From contig NZ_CP094527.1 in assembly GCF_022811725.1 (NCBI RefSeq), positions 2,976,001 to 3,040,000 on the forward strand: 64,000 nt of DNA. The letters run 5' to 3'. A program made the translations under genes and the position numbers. The stretch's first letter is position 1. Each line of letters opens with the position of its first letter. This document shows, in pieces, positions 54,811 through 62,721 of the stretch. The notes below the pieces were generated by a model that was not told the origin of the DNA, did not search any database, and worked only from the letters and a program-made list of their open reading frames with translations. This DNA is from Mucilaginibacter sp. SMC90 (lineage in GTDB: Bacteria > Bacteroidota > Bacteroidia > Sphingobacteriales > Sphingobacteriaceae).

Positions 54811-57063
54811 ATGTTAAGTCCATTTCCCCGGTTGTTTAAACCGCTGCTTTTATCCACGGTAATTAGTATCAATAGTTTGTGTTCGGCGGTATACGCCCAA
54901 ACAAAAGACGAAGGCGCTCTTCAGTACATCGATCCGCACATCGGTAATGTGGGGGCATTGCTTGAGCCCACCCGGCCTACTGCACATCTGCCTAACCAGA
55001 TGATCAGGATGTTGCCTGTTCGTCATGATTATATTGATGATCAGATCTCCAGCTTTCCGCTCAATGTGGTATCGCACCGTTTGGGAGAGGTGTTTTCGGT
55101 TAAGCCGGATAATAATGCCTTAGCCCCGGCTTCGTGGAACGAACGCATGACCTATGACCACGATCTGGAAGTTACCCGCCCATGGTATTATTCAACTTAT
55201 TTGATTGATAAAGATATCACCGTTGAGTTTGCACCCGGCAAAAAGGTTGGGGACTATAAATTTACCTTTCCGGCTAAAAGTGCTGCTAAAAGCATTTTGT
55301 TTGGACTATACAATGAAGGTACCGCCAATTTAACTTTTACAGGTGGCAATGAGCTCACTGGTTTTGAAACCTATCATGATGATATAAAAGTTTATGTATA
55401 TGGTAAGTTTAACGCCAAGGGAACCACGGGCATAGTAAAAGATAATGCCCTGGTTAAGCAGGTATCAGCCGATGGGAAGAACCTGAAATCATACATTACT
55501 TTTGCAGCCGGTACACCAGATGTAATAGAGTTTAAGTATGCCATATCCTACGTAAGCCCGCAGCAGGCTAAACAAAATTTTAACGATGAGTTTAACAATG
55601 CCGGTTTTGAAACATTGAAAGAGGCGGCTAAAGCAACATGGGCAAAAGTAGTAGGGCAAATTGAAACCGAAGGTGGCACAGAAGCTCAGCGCAGGTCGTT
55701 TTATACGGCTTTGTACCGCTGCAATGAGCGCATGGTTGATATTAACGAAGACGGGCATTATTATAGCGGCTACGATAAAAAAATCCACGACAGTAACCGT
55801 CCGTTTTATGTTGACGACTGGGTTTGGGATACTTACCTGGCGCTGCATCCGCTCCGTACCATCCTGAACCCTAAGTTGGAATCTGATATGCTGAACTCAT
55901 ATGTTAACCAGTATGAGCAAAGCGGTTGGATGCCAACCTTCCCGGTTTTGTTTGGCGATAACCCATGTATGAATGGTTTCCATTCAACCGTGATGTTTTT
56001 GGATGATTACCGCAAAGGCATCCGCGGTTTTGATGTGGATAAGGCATATGAAGGCGTCCTGAAAAATGCCAACGAGGCCACCATGCTGCCTTGGGAAAAT
56101 GGCCCTAAATGCGAGCTGGATGACTTTTATCATACCAAAGGATATTTCCCCGCTTTGAAAAAAGGCGAGAAAGAAACCGTAAGCCTGGTACATGGTTTTG
56201 AAAAGCGCCAGGCCGTAGCGGTTACCCTCGGTGGCAGTTATGACGATTGGGCTGTTGGTCAATTAGCGGGCGAACTGAAAAAGACTGCCGATGAACAAAC
56301 CTTTGCCAAACGCGCCCTCAACTATAAAAACCTGTGGAACGATGATAAACAGATGTTCATCCCTAAAGATAAAGACGGCAACTGGATCGATATCGACCCC
56401 AAATTTGACGGTGGTTTGGGCGGTCGCGAATTTTATGACGAAAACAATGGCTGGACTTACCTGTGGCAGGTACAGCATGATATTCCTGGTCTGTCAAACC
56501 TGATGGGCGGCCAGGATAAATTCCAGGCCAGGTTAGATCAGTTATTCCGCGAAAGTCTTGACCGCAGCAAATACCAGTTTTGGGCTAAGTTTCCTGATGC
56601 TACTGGTTTAGTTGGTCAATACTCCATGGGTAACGAGCCGAGTTTCCATATCCCTTATCTGTACAACTTTGCAGGTGCACCATGGAAAACCCAAAAACGG
56701 GTAAGGTTCCTGCTTGATGTTTGGTACAAGGATAACATCTTCGGAATCCCCGGTGATGAGGATGGCGGCGGTATGTCGGCTTTCGTGGTATTCTCGTCAA
56801 TGGGTTTTTACCCTATTACACCCGGCAAACCTGTTTATACCATAGGCAGTCCGGTTTTTAGCAAGGTTACCATCAACCTGCAGAATGGCAAGCAATTTAA
56901 ACTGGTAGCCAACAATTGTTCGGTAGTCAATAAATATATTCAAAGTGCTAAGTTTAACGGGGAGGTGCTTAATAAACCGCTGTTTACCCATGAACAACTC
57001 ATGGCTGGCGGCACGCTCGAACTGGAAATGGGACCTAAACCAAATAAAAACTGGGGTATCTGA
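54811..57063 (+). CDS. GH92-family alpha-mannosidase-like enzyme (divergent)
   Basis: Exported 750-residue GH92 relative. Seen: signal peptide (1-29), opening LQYIDPHIGNVGALLEPTRP, the (alpha/alpha)6 domain with FYVDDWVWDTYLALHPLRTI and FHSTVMFLDDYRKGI, then the late signatures YDENNGWTYLWQVQ, MGNEPSFHIPYLYNFAGAPW and GDEDGGGMSAFVVFSSMGFYP. Mainstream GH92 enzymes have EGNxWQY and GNDDxGQMSAW at the corresponding places, so catalytic or specificity residues differ here. An alpha-mannosidase of altered linkage preference, or another sugar, is possible. The GH71/99-like gene follows 39 bases later. Confidence 0.9.
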   Translation: MLSPFPRLFKPLLLSTVISINSLCSAVYAQTKDEGALQYIDPHIGNVGALLEPTRPTAHLPNQMIRMLPVRHDYIDDQISSFPLNVVSHRLGEVFSVKPDNNALAPASWNERMTYDHDLEVTRPWYYSTYLIDKDITVEFAPGKKVGDYKFTFPAKSAAKSILFGLYNEGTANLTFTGGNELTGFETYHDDIKVYVYGKFNAKGTTGIVKDNALVKQVSADGKNLKSYITFAAGTPDVIEFKYAISYVSPQQAKQNFNDEFNNAGFETLKEAAKATWAKVVGQIETEGGTEAQRRSFYTALYRCNERMVDINEDGHYYSGYDKKIHDSNRPFYVDDWVWDTYLALHPLRTILNPKLESDMLNSYVNQYEQSGWMPTFPVLFGDNPCMNGFHSTVMFLDDYRKGIRGFDVDKAYEGVLKNANEATMLPWENGPKCELDDFYHTKGYFPALKKGEKETVSLVHGFEKRQAVAVTLGGSYDDWAVGQLAGELKKTADEQTFAKRALNYKNLWNDDKQMFIPKDKDGNWIDIDPKFDGGLGGREFYDENNGWTYLWQVQHDIPGLSNLMGGQDKFQARLDQLFRESLDRSKYQFWAKFPDATGLVGQYSMGNEPSFHIPYLYNFAGAPWKTQKRVRFLLDVWYKDNIFGIPGDEDGGGMSAFVVFSSMGFYPITPGKPVYTIGSPVFSKVTINLQNGKQFKLVANNCSVVNKYIQSAKFNGEVLNKPLFTHEQLMAGGTLELEMGPKPNKNWGI

Positions 57064-57102
57064 TCTAAGCAAAAAATCAACACATATTAAAATTTTATCC
57101 TG

Positions 57103-58362
57103 ATGAAAAAACACGTTTTTAGCATCTTGCTGCTACTGCTATGCGCTGTTGCCAACGCGCAATTGAGGCACAGTAAAACATCGGCTTTTAAAAGTTATAA
57201 AGGTTTGATAATGGCCGGTTACCAGGGCTGGTTCAACGCGGCTGGCGATGGCGGCAACCGCTGGTGGAACCATTATGTTTCGCATGGTAAATTTGAACCG
57301 GGCTATACCAATATCGATCTGTGGCCCGATGTAAGTGAATATCCTAAAACCTACAAAACGCCGTTTAAGCTGGCCGATGGCAGCGATGCGTACCTGTACA
57401 GCTCATACGATGCCTCATCAACCGAAACGCATTTTAAATGGATGCAGCAATACGGCATCGACGGTGTTTTTGTACAGCGCTTTATTGGCGATGTGCAGCG
57501 CTGGCCGGGTAAGCACCATAATGATGTGGTTTTAGGCAACGCCCTTAAATACGCGCAGAAATACCACAGGGCTATTACGGTAATGTATGACCTGTCGGGC
57601 ATGAACGCGGGCGGCGATTCGCTGGTGATCAAAGATTGGAAACACCTTATTGATAGTATGAAGGTTACCAACCGGGGTAATAACCAAACCTGGTTGTATC
57701 ACAATGGCAAACCACTGGTGGCTGTATGGGGGATCGGTTTTAATGATCATCGCCGTTACGGTTTAACTGAAGGCGAAAAGATCATTGATTTTTTAAAGAA
57801 CGACCCGGTTTACGGTGGTTGCGCCATATTGCTCGGCGTGCCAACCTACTGGCGCGACTTTAGTAACGATACAGAGAATGACCCACACCTGCATGACCTG
57901 TTGCGTAAGGTGGATATCGTTCATCCATGGTTTGTGGGTAGGTTTAACGAAGAAGCGTATCCTGCCTTTCAGCACCGCATTACCGACGACATTGCCTGGT
58001 GTAAAGCCAATAAGGTTGATTATGTGCCAACGGTGTTCCCGGGTTTTAGCTGGCATAACATGAACCCGAGGGCAAAGCAAAACCAGATTCCGCGCAACCG
58101 CGGTCATTTTTACTGGAAACAGATCAACGGTGCCATCAACAGCGGCGCCGAAATGCTGTACGTAGCCATGTTTGATGAGGTTGATGAAGGGACGGCTATA
58201 CTTAAAGTATCAAAAAATCCGCCGGTTGGCTTAAGTACATTTGTTACGTTTGAGGATGATATCCCCAATGACTACTACTTATATTTAACGGGTTACGCTG
58301 CTAAAATGCTGCGTAAACAGCTGCCTTTAACAGCAAACGTGCCGCCGCCGGTAAAGAAGTAG
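57103..58362 (+). CDS. GH71/99-like glycoside hydrolase
   Basis: Exported 419-residue enzyme of the GH99/GH71-like group. Seen: signal peptide (1-19), barrel start LIMAGYQGWFNAAGDGGNRW, AITVMYDLSGMNAGGDSLVI, and an acidic motif AMFDEVDEGTAILKVSKN near residue 350 that takes the place of the WHEG-type catalytic acids of GH99. GH99 enzymes are endo-alpha-mannosidases/mannanases. The substrate is inference; the neighbouring GH92 makes an alpha-mannose polymer plausible. It follows GH92 by 39 bases and precedes the GH3 gene by 189 bases. Confidence 0.85.
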   Translation: MKKHVFSILLLLLCAVANAQLRHSKTSAFKSYKGLIMAGYQGWFNAAGDGGNRWWNHYVSHGKFEPGYTNIDLWPDVSEYPKTYKTPFKLADGSDAYLYSSYDASSTETHFKWMQQYGIDGVFVQRFIGDVQRWPGKHHNDVVLGNALKYAQKYHRAITVMYDLSGMNAGGDSLVIKDWKHLIDSMKVTNRGNNQTWLYHNGKPLVAVWGIGFNDHRRYGLTEGEKIIDFLKNDPVYGGCAILLGVPTYWRDFSNDTENDPHLHDLLRKVDIVHPWFVGRFNEEAYPAFQHRITDDIAWCKANKVDYVPTVFPGFSWHNMNPRAKQNQIPRNRGHFYWKQINGAINSGAEMLYVAMFDEVDEGTAILKVSKNPPVGLSTFVTFEDDIPNDYYLYLTGYAAKMLRKQLPLTANVPPPVKK

Positions 58363-58551
58363 CCTTCATAATATTCAGTCTGTAATTTAATTGACATTAA
58401 TGGCGGATAAACTCCCGCTGTTAATGTTTTATTAATCAGTTATTATTTTCCGCGCATAGTTTTAGCCTCTGATAAACCGGTATCCCCAATTATTTTATGG
58501 AGATAAACAATCGATTGTACCGGCATTAATAACCTTACCAATTATAAATTT

Positions 58552-60813
58552 ATGAAGCAAAAGAACGCCTATGTATCGGTTCTTTTAGTAACGATTTTAT
58601 GTTCATTTAATACCCCTAAACCTATTGTTAAGCTTCCGTACAAGGATGCGTCGCTGCCGGTTGAAAAACGTGTTGCCGATTTACTTGGCCGCATGACCAC
58701 TGCCGAAAAGATCCGGCAGCTGGATATGTACTGGGGGCACGAGGTCGCCAATATGCAGGGGCATGATGCTGTTTCCATGTCGGATAGTGTCAGGATCAAT
58801 ATCGGCACCGAGGGCATTGGCTCTGTGCATGACCTTTATCCTTTAACTGCTGATGTAAGCAACCAGATCCAGCGCTATGCTATTGAGAAAACACGGTTAG
58901 GCATCCCGGTACTTTTTATTGAAGAGGGCCTGCACGGTTACGAAGGTTTGGGAAGTACCACCTTCCCGAGCCCGATGGCGTTGGCCGGTGCCTGGGATAC
59001 TACCAATGTTCGCAAGGCTGGTCGTATCATAGCGACCGAGATGCGCGCTCATGGTGTGGCCATGGTATTAGGCCCGGTGCTCTGCCTCCCGCGCGACCCA
59101 CGCTGGGGCCGGGTTGAAGAAACCTACGGCGAAGACCCTTTTCTTTCGGCTGCTAACGGCGTTGCCATGGTAAAAGGATTGCAGGGCAATAAGCTGAGCA
59201 ATCATAATTCAGTTTTATCCGAGCCTAAACACTTTGCCGTACATGGCATTCCAGAAGCTGGCAGCAACACTGCGCCTGTTAATATGGGCGAAAGGGAAGC
59301 CCGTTCATCCTTTTTATATGTATTTGAGAAAGCTGTTAAAGAAGGTGGTGCCATGGGCATGATGGCGGCTTATAGCGAAATTGATGGCATCCCCTGTGTA
59401 GATAATAAATGGTTATTAAAAGATGTGCTGCGCGGTGAATGGGGCTTTAAAGGCTTTGTTTTGTCTGACCTGGGTGCTATCAAAATGTCGCTCAACAACC
59501 ACCAGGTAGCAACTGACGCGGCCGATGCATTGGCTCAAACCTTTACTGCCGGCATGGATATGCAGTTTTATGATTTTCCGCATTTGCCTTTTCATGATGC
59601 TATGAATAAAGCGTTGGCGAGTAAGAAATTATCCATGACCGATTTAAACCGCGCTGTATCAAATGTACTGCGGGTAAAGTTCATACTGGGACTGTTCGAC
59701 AATCCTTATATAGATGCCGATCTGCTAAAAAAAGTAAATCATACAGAGGAGAGCCGTACTGTTGCAATGAAACTGGCGCAGGAAGGGATCAGTCTTCTGA
59801 AAAATGAGAATAATGTATTGCCGCTTGGACCTGGTGTACACTCGGTAGTGGTTGTCGGGCCGTTGGCTGAAAGCACCTACCTGGGTGGTTACGCCAACAA
59901 GCAAGGCAAAGGCGTTGCCATATTAGATGCTTTGCGGCAGAAGGCCGGGAGTAACCTCGATATTAAATTTGAAACCGCTTATACGGCTGATACATCAGCT
60001 GCAAAGCAAACAGAATATTTGGAAAAGGCGGTAAGCACGGTTAGCAAGTCGGACGTGGCAGTGGTTGTTTTGGGCGAAGATATTAACGAGGTGGGCGAAG
60101 GGAAAGACCGCGCCAACCTTGACTTGAACAAACAGCAAAGCCGCCTGATTGAAGCCATATACAAAACCGGGAAGCCAACAGTAGTGGTACTGTTTAATGG
60201 CCGACCGCTATGCATTAACTGGGTTGCCAAAAAGATCCCGGCCATTGTTGAATCATGGTTTTTAGGCGAAACCGGCGGGCTGGCCATTGCCGATGTGCTG
60301 TTAGGCAAAGTAAATCCATCAGGTAAACTACCGATGACTTTCCCCCGTTCGGTAGGGCAGGTGCCTTTTTACTATGATCATAAGCCAACATCGAGGCATG
60401 TATATGTTGATCAGGATACTTCTGCGTTATTCCCATTTGGCCATGGATTAAGTTATACAACTTTTGAGTATTCAAACCTCAAAATCACTCAGTCGCAAAT
60501 CCCGCTAAATGGTTCCGCAAACGTTAGCGTTAATATTAAAAACACGGGTAAAGTTGAAGGCGAAGAAGTGGTGCAGCTTTATTTGCGAGATGTTATCGCC
60601 AGTGTTACTACACCTGTAAAATCGCTTAAAGGTTTTAAGAGGATTAGCCTTAAGCCGGGAGAGAGCGGAACCGTTCAGTTTAAAATAGACAATAAAGAAC
60701 TGATGCTCTGGAACCGCCAGATGAAACAGGTTGTTGAGCCGGGCGAGTTCAAAGTAATGGTTGGCAGTTCGTCTGAAGATATCAGGCTGAGAGGAAGCTT
60801 TTATGTGAAATAA
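58552..60813 (+). CDS. Glycoside hydrolase family 3, beta-glucosidase type
   Basis: Exported 753-residue GH3 exo-enzyme. Seen: a signal-like start (residues 1-20), first barrel with ADLLGRMTTAEKIRQLDMYW, RDPRWGRVEETYGEDPFLSA and nucleophile Asp306 in GFKGFVLSDLGA; the second alpha/beta domain (KLAQEGISLLKNENNVLPLG, AVVVLGEDINEVGEGKD); and a C-terminal Fn3-like domain (ANVSVNIKNTGKVEGEEVVQ). The SDLGA and C-terminal Fn3 features match beta-glucosidases. It ends the second accessory carbohydrate block. Confidence 0.93.
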   Translation: MKQKNAYVSVLLVTILCSFNTPKPIVKLPYKDASLPVEKRVADLLGRMTTAEKIRQLDMYWGHEVANMQGHDAVSMSDSVRINIGTEGIGSVHDLYPLTADVSNQIQRYAIEKTRLGIPVLFIEEGLHGYEGLGSTTFPSPMALAGAWDTTNVRKAGRIIATEMRAHGVAMVLGPVLCLPRDPRWGRVEETYGEDPFLSAANGVAMVKGLQGNKLSNHNSVLSEPKHFAVHGIPEAGSNTAPVNMGEREARSSFLYVFEKAVKEGGAMGMMAAYSEIDGIPCVDNKWLLKDVLRGEWGFKGFVLSDLGAIKMSLNNHQVATDAADALAQTFTAGMDMQFYDFPHLPFHDAMNKALASKKLSMTDLNRAVSNVLRVKFILGLFDNPYIDADLLKKVNHTEESRTVAMKLAQEGISLLKNENNVLPLGPGVHSVVVVGPLAESTYLGGYANKQGKGVAILDALRQKAGSNLDIKFETAYTADTSAAKQTEYLEKAVSTVSKSDVAVVVLGEDINEVGEGKDRANLDLNKQQSRLIEAIYKTGKPTVVVLFNGRPLCINWVAKKIPAIVESWFLGETGGLAIADVLLGKVNPSGKLPMTFPRSVGQVPFYYDHKPTSRHVYVDQDTSALFPFGHGLSYTTFEYSNLKITQSQIPLNGSANVSVNIKNTGKVEGEEVVQLYLRDVIASVTTPVKSLKGFKRISLKPGESGTVQFKIDNKELMLWNRQMKQVVEPGEFKVMVGSSSEDIRLRGSFYVK

Positions 60814-61002
60814 AATAGATATGCAGATGTGCAAATTTCAGATGTGCGGATGTTTGGAATAAGCATATTTACAATATCCCGGAGCATACCAAACATGAGT
60901 CCGGTGTTAGTTGATGATTACCGATAGATATTTTGGTAACCGGTGTGCCTGGGGTGAGATACAGGTGCACCTTTTTTGTGTAGTGAATTTATCTTTTTTT
61001 GA

Positions 61003-61134
61003 CAATTCCCTCCCTTGGGAGGGGCGCATAAGGATTGCGTGTTGGCAGGGAGGGGTTTATACGCCTTTGTAACGACAAGGCATCGCTGAAACCCCTCCCT
61101 CCACCTTCTCAAGGGAAGGAATCGCGCAATCCCT
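61003..61134. repeat. Palindromic intergenic repeat, family D
   Basis: Perfect 12-base arms AGGGAGGGGTTT (61047-61058) and complement (61089-61100) sit inside larger imperfect arms (ends AATTCCCTCCCTTGGGAGG and AAGGGAAGGAATCGCGCAAT). It fills the gap between the GH3 gene and the ZIP gene; no coding frame is supported in this 365-base region. Confidence 0.8.
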
Positions 61135-61178
61135 GCTTTTATTTAGCTGATTAATTGCGTTGATTTAAGGGCTGGTGC

Positions 61179-61895
61179 CTACAACTCCTTCAAAAAGCCC
61201 AGCAAGGCAATCGCAACACCAGCCAATACAGCTATCATCTTACGCATATTAAAACGATGATCTGCACTGGATTCAAAAAGAATGGTGGTTGAAATATGCA
61301 GGAAGATCCCGATAACCACACCCATGATCCGGTTAAAATAATGTTGCAGGTTGCCGATGTTCCCGTTGCTCAGGGCATCGCTGAAAAAATATCCGGCAGG
61401 GGCCATTATGGCAAATATCGCCACAAAAAATATGGTTTTATTTTTACCCTGCTTATTGGTAAGTAGTACTGTAGCCAGGGCAAACGCCGCAGGAATATGA
61501 TGAAGGGCTATGCCATAAACTAATTGGTCCTGATTGCCCTGGGCAAGGGGCATGCCTTCCAAAAAAGCATGCAGGCAAAGACTTGCCATAATGCCTATCG
61601 GAAAAACAGCCAGGTCATGCGGATGCTTGTGCATGTGGCCGTGTTCAATCCCGTCCGAAAATTGCTCAAGCACGATCTGGAACAGAAAACCGATCAAAAT
61701 AAACACCCCTACATAGTTGTCATTACCATGATAAGCATCGGGTATCAGGTGTAAAACGGTGATGCCAAACAGGTAGGCCCCACTGAACGACAGCACCAGT
61801 TTCAGCGTTTTGTGGTTATCGCCTTTAAATAAAAATACAGAAGTACCGCCAAAAAAGGCGGCAAAAAAAAGCAGCAGAATTTTCCAATATCCCAT
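61179..61895 (-). CDS. ZIP-family divalent metal transporter
   Basis: Inner-membrane transporter of 238 residues, probably taking up Zn(II) or Fe(II). Seen: about seven or eight helices, the histidine-rich loop DGIEHGHMHKHPHDL before helix 4, and helix 4 with the metal-binding signature ALHHIPAAFALATVLL. The N-terminal HLIPDAYHGND matches the family. The PAP2 gene ends at the same base where this gene starts (61895), so the two are translationally coupled. Confidence 0.92.
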   Translation of the reverse strand: MGYWKILLLFFAAFFGGTSVFLFKGDNHKTLKLVLSFSGAYLFGITVLHLIPDAYHGNDNYVGVFILIGFLFQIVLEQFSDGIEHGHMHKHPHDLAVFPIGIMASLCLHAFLEGMPLAQGNQDQLVYGIALHHIPAAFALATVLLTNKQGKNKTIFFVAIFAIMAPAGYFFSDALSNGNIGNLQHYFNRIMGVVIGIFLHISTTILFESSADHRFNMRKMIAVLAGVAIALLGFLKEL

Positions 61896-62458
61896 TAAAA
61901 GGCAGGTTGTAATTTTTTAAATAATAATGAAAGCAGCCATCCAACAAACGCGCCATATAATGCACCGCAAAGTACATCTATCGGGAAATGCACACCCACG
62001 TATACCTGTGCAAAGCAAATGCTGCCAGCCCATAATATAGCCCAAAACCAAATCCATTTCCATTTACGGCCAAATACAAAACATAAAAATATGGCCATAG
62101 CAAAATGGTCGGTGGCATGGGTTGATGGAAAGCTGTACCCGCTGCCGCAAGGCACACGGCTGATGTCAGTCACTGATACTATAGGGTCGCGGCAGGGGCG
62201 AAGGCGTTGTATACTGTGTTTGATAAGAACCCCACTGGTAAAATCAGCAACACCCGCTGATGCTGCCAGCAATAGGATGATTATTGCACCTGTTTTTTTA
62301 TATCGCCATAAACAAAAAGCGATGATGAATACATAGAGGGGGATCCAGAATTTTGGATTGCGCAGCAAAGGCATGATCCAGTCGAAAAACGAATTGGATA
62401 GGTTGTGGTTAATAAAATAAAATAAATGCCGGTCGAGATTTAAAAGATAGTCGGGCAT
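61895..62458 (-). CDS. PAP2-family lipid phosphatase
   Basis: 187-residue inner-membrane phosphatase (phosphatidic acid phosphatase type 2). Seen: KHSIQRLRP (KX6RP), GYSFPSTHATDHFAMAIFL (PSTH in place of PSGH) and VGVHFPIDVLCGAL with the final His and Asp; the arginine usual in SRX5HX3D is replaced by Gln (AQVYVGVH). Five or so helices. Substrates include undecaprenyl pyrophosphate or phosphatidylglycerol phosphate. Divergent from glmM across a 263-base gap. Confidence 0.9.
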   Translation of the reverse strand: MPDYLLNLDRHLFYFINHNLSNSFFDWIMPLLRNPKFWIPLYVFIIAFCLWRYKKTGAIIILLLAASAGVADFTSGVLIKHSIQRLRPCRDPIVSVTDISRVPCGSGYSFPSTHATDHFAMAIFLCFVFGRKWKWIWFWAILWAGSICFAQVYVGVHFPIDVLCGALYGAFVGWLLSLLFKKLQPAF

Positions 62459-62721
62459 TGGTTTACGATAGATACTTGTTTACTTAATTTTCAAAGTTAT
62501 CAAATAGCTTAAAAAAACCTCAAGACTTTTAATACTTAGGCTATGTATTATCCCGTTAAGCTTAAAATAATGCGCAGGAATGACAATTAAGGCCGCCTTA
62601 TACGGTATTGACAGTTGTAAATTAACCACGGCCTTATGTGCAAGCGTTTGCGCAATTACTTAAAACAATATCATTTGTAGTTTTATATTTTTTACTTTTA
62701 CCACACCAAAAACATCGCATT

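Noticed and set aside
60918..61112. 64-codon reading frame on the minus strand
   Set aside because: Lies inside repeat family D and follows its GC-rich arms; probably not a gene.
62640..62660. GCAAGCGTTTGC near-palindrome resembling a LacI-type operator before glmM
   Set aside because: Has a mismatch and no LacI-family gene is nearby; could be chance.
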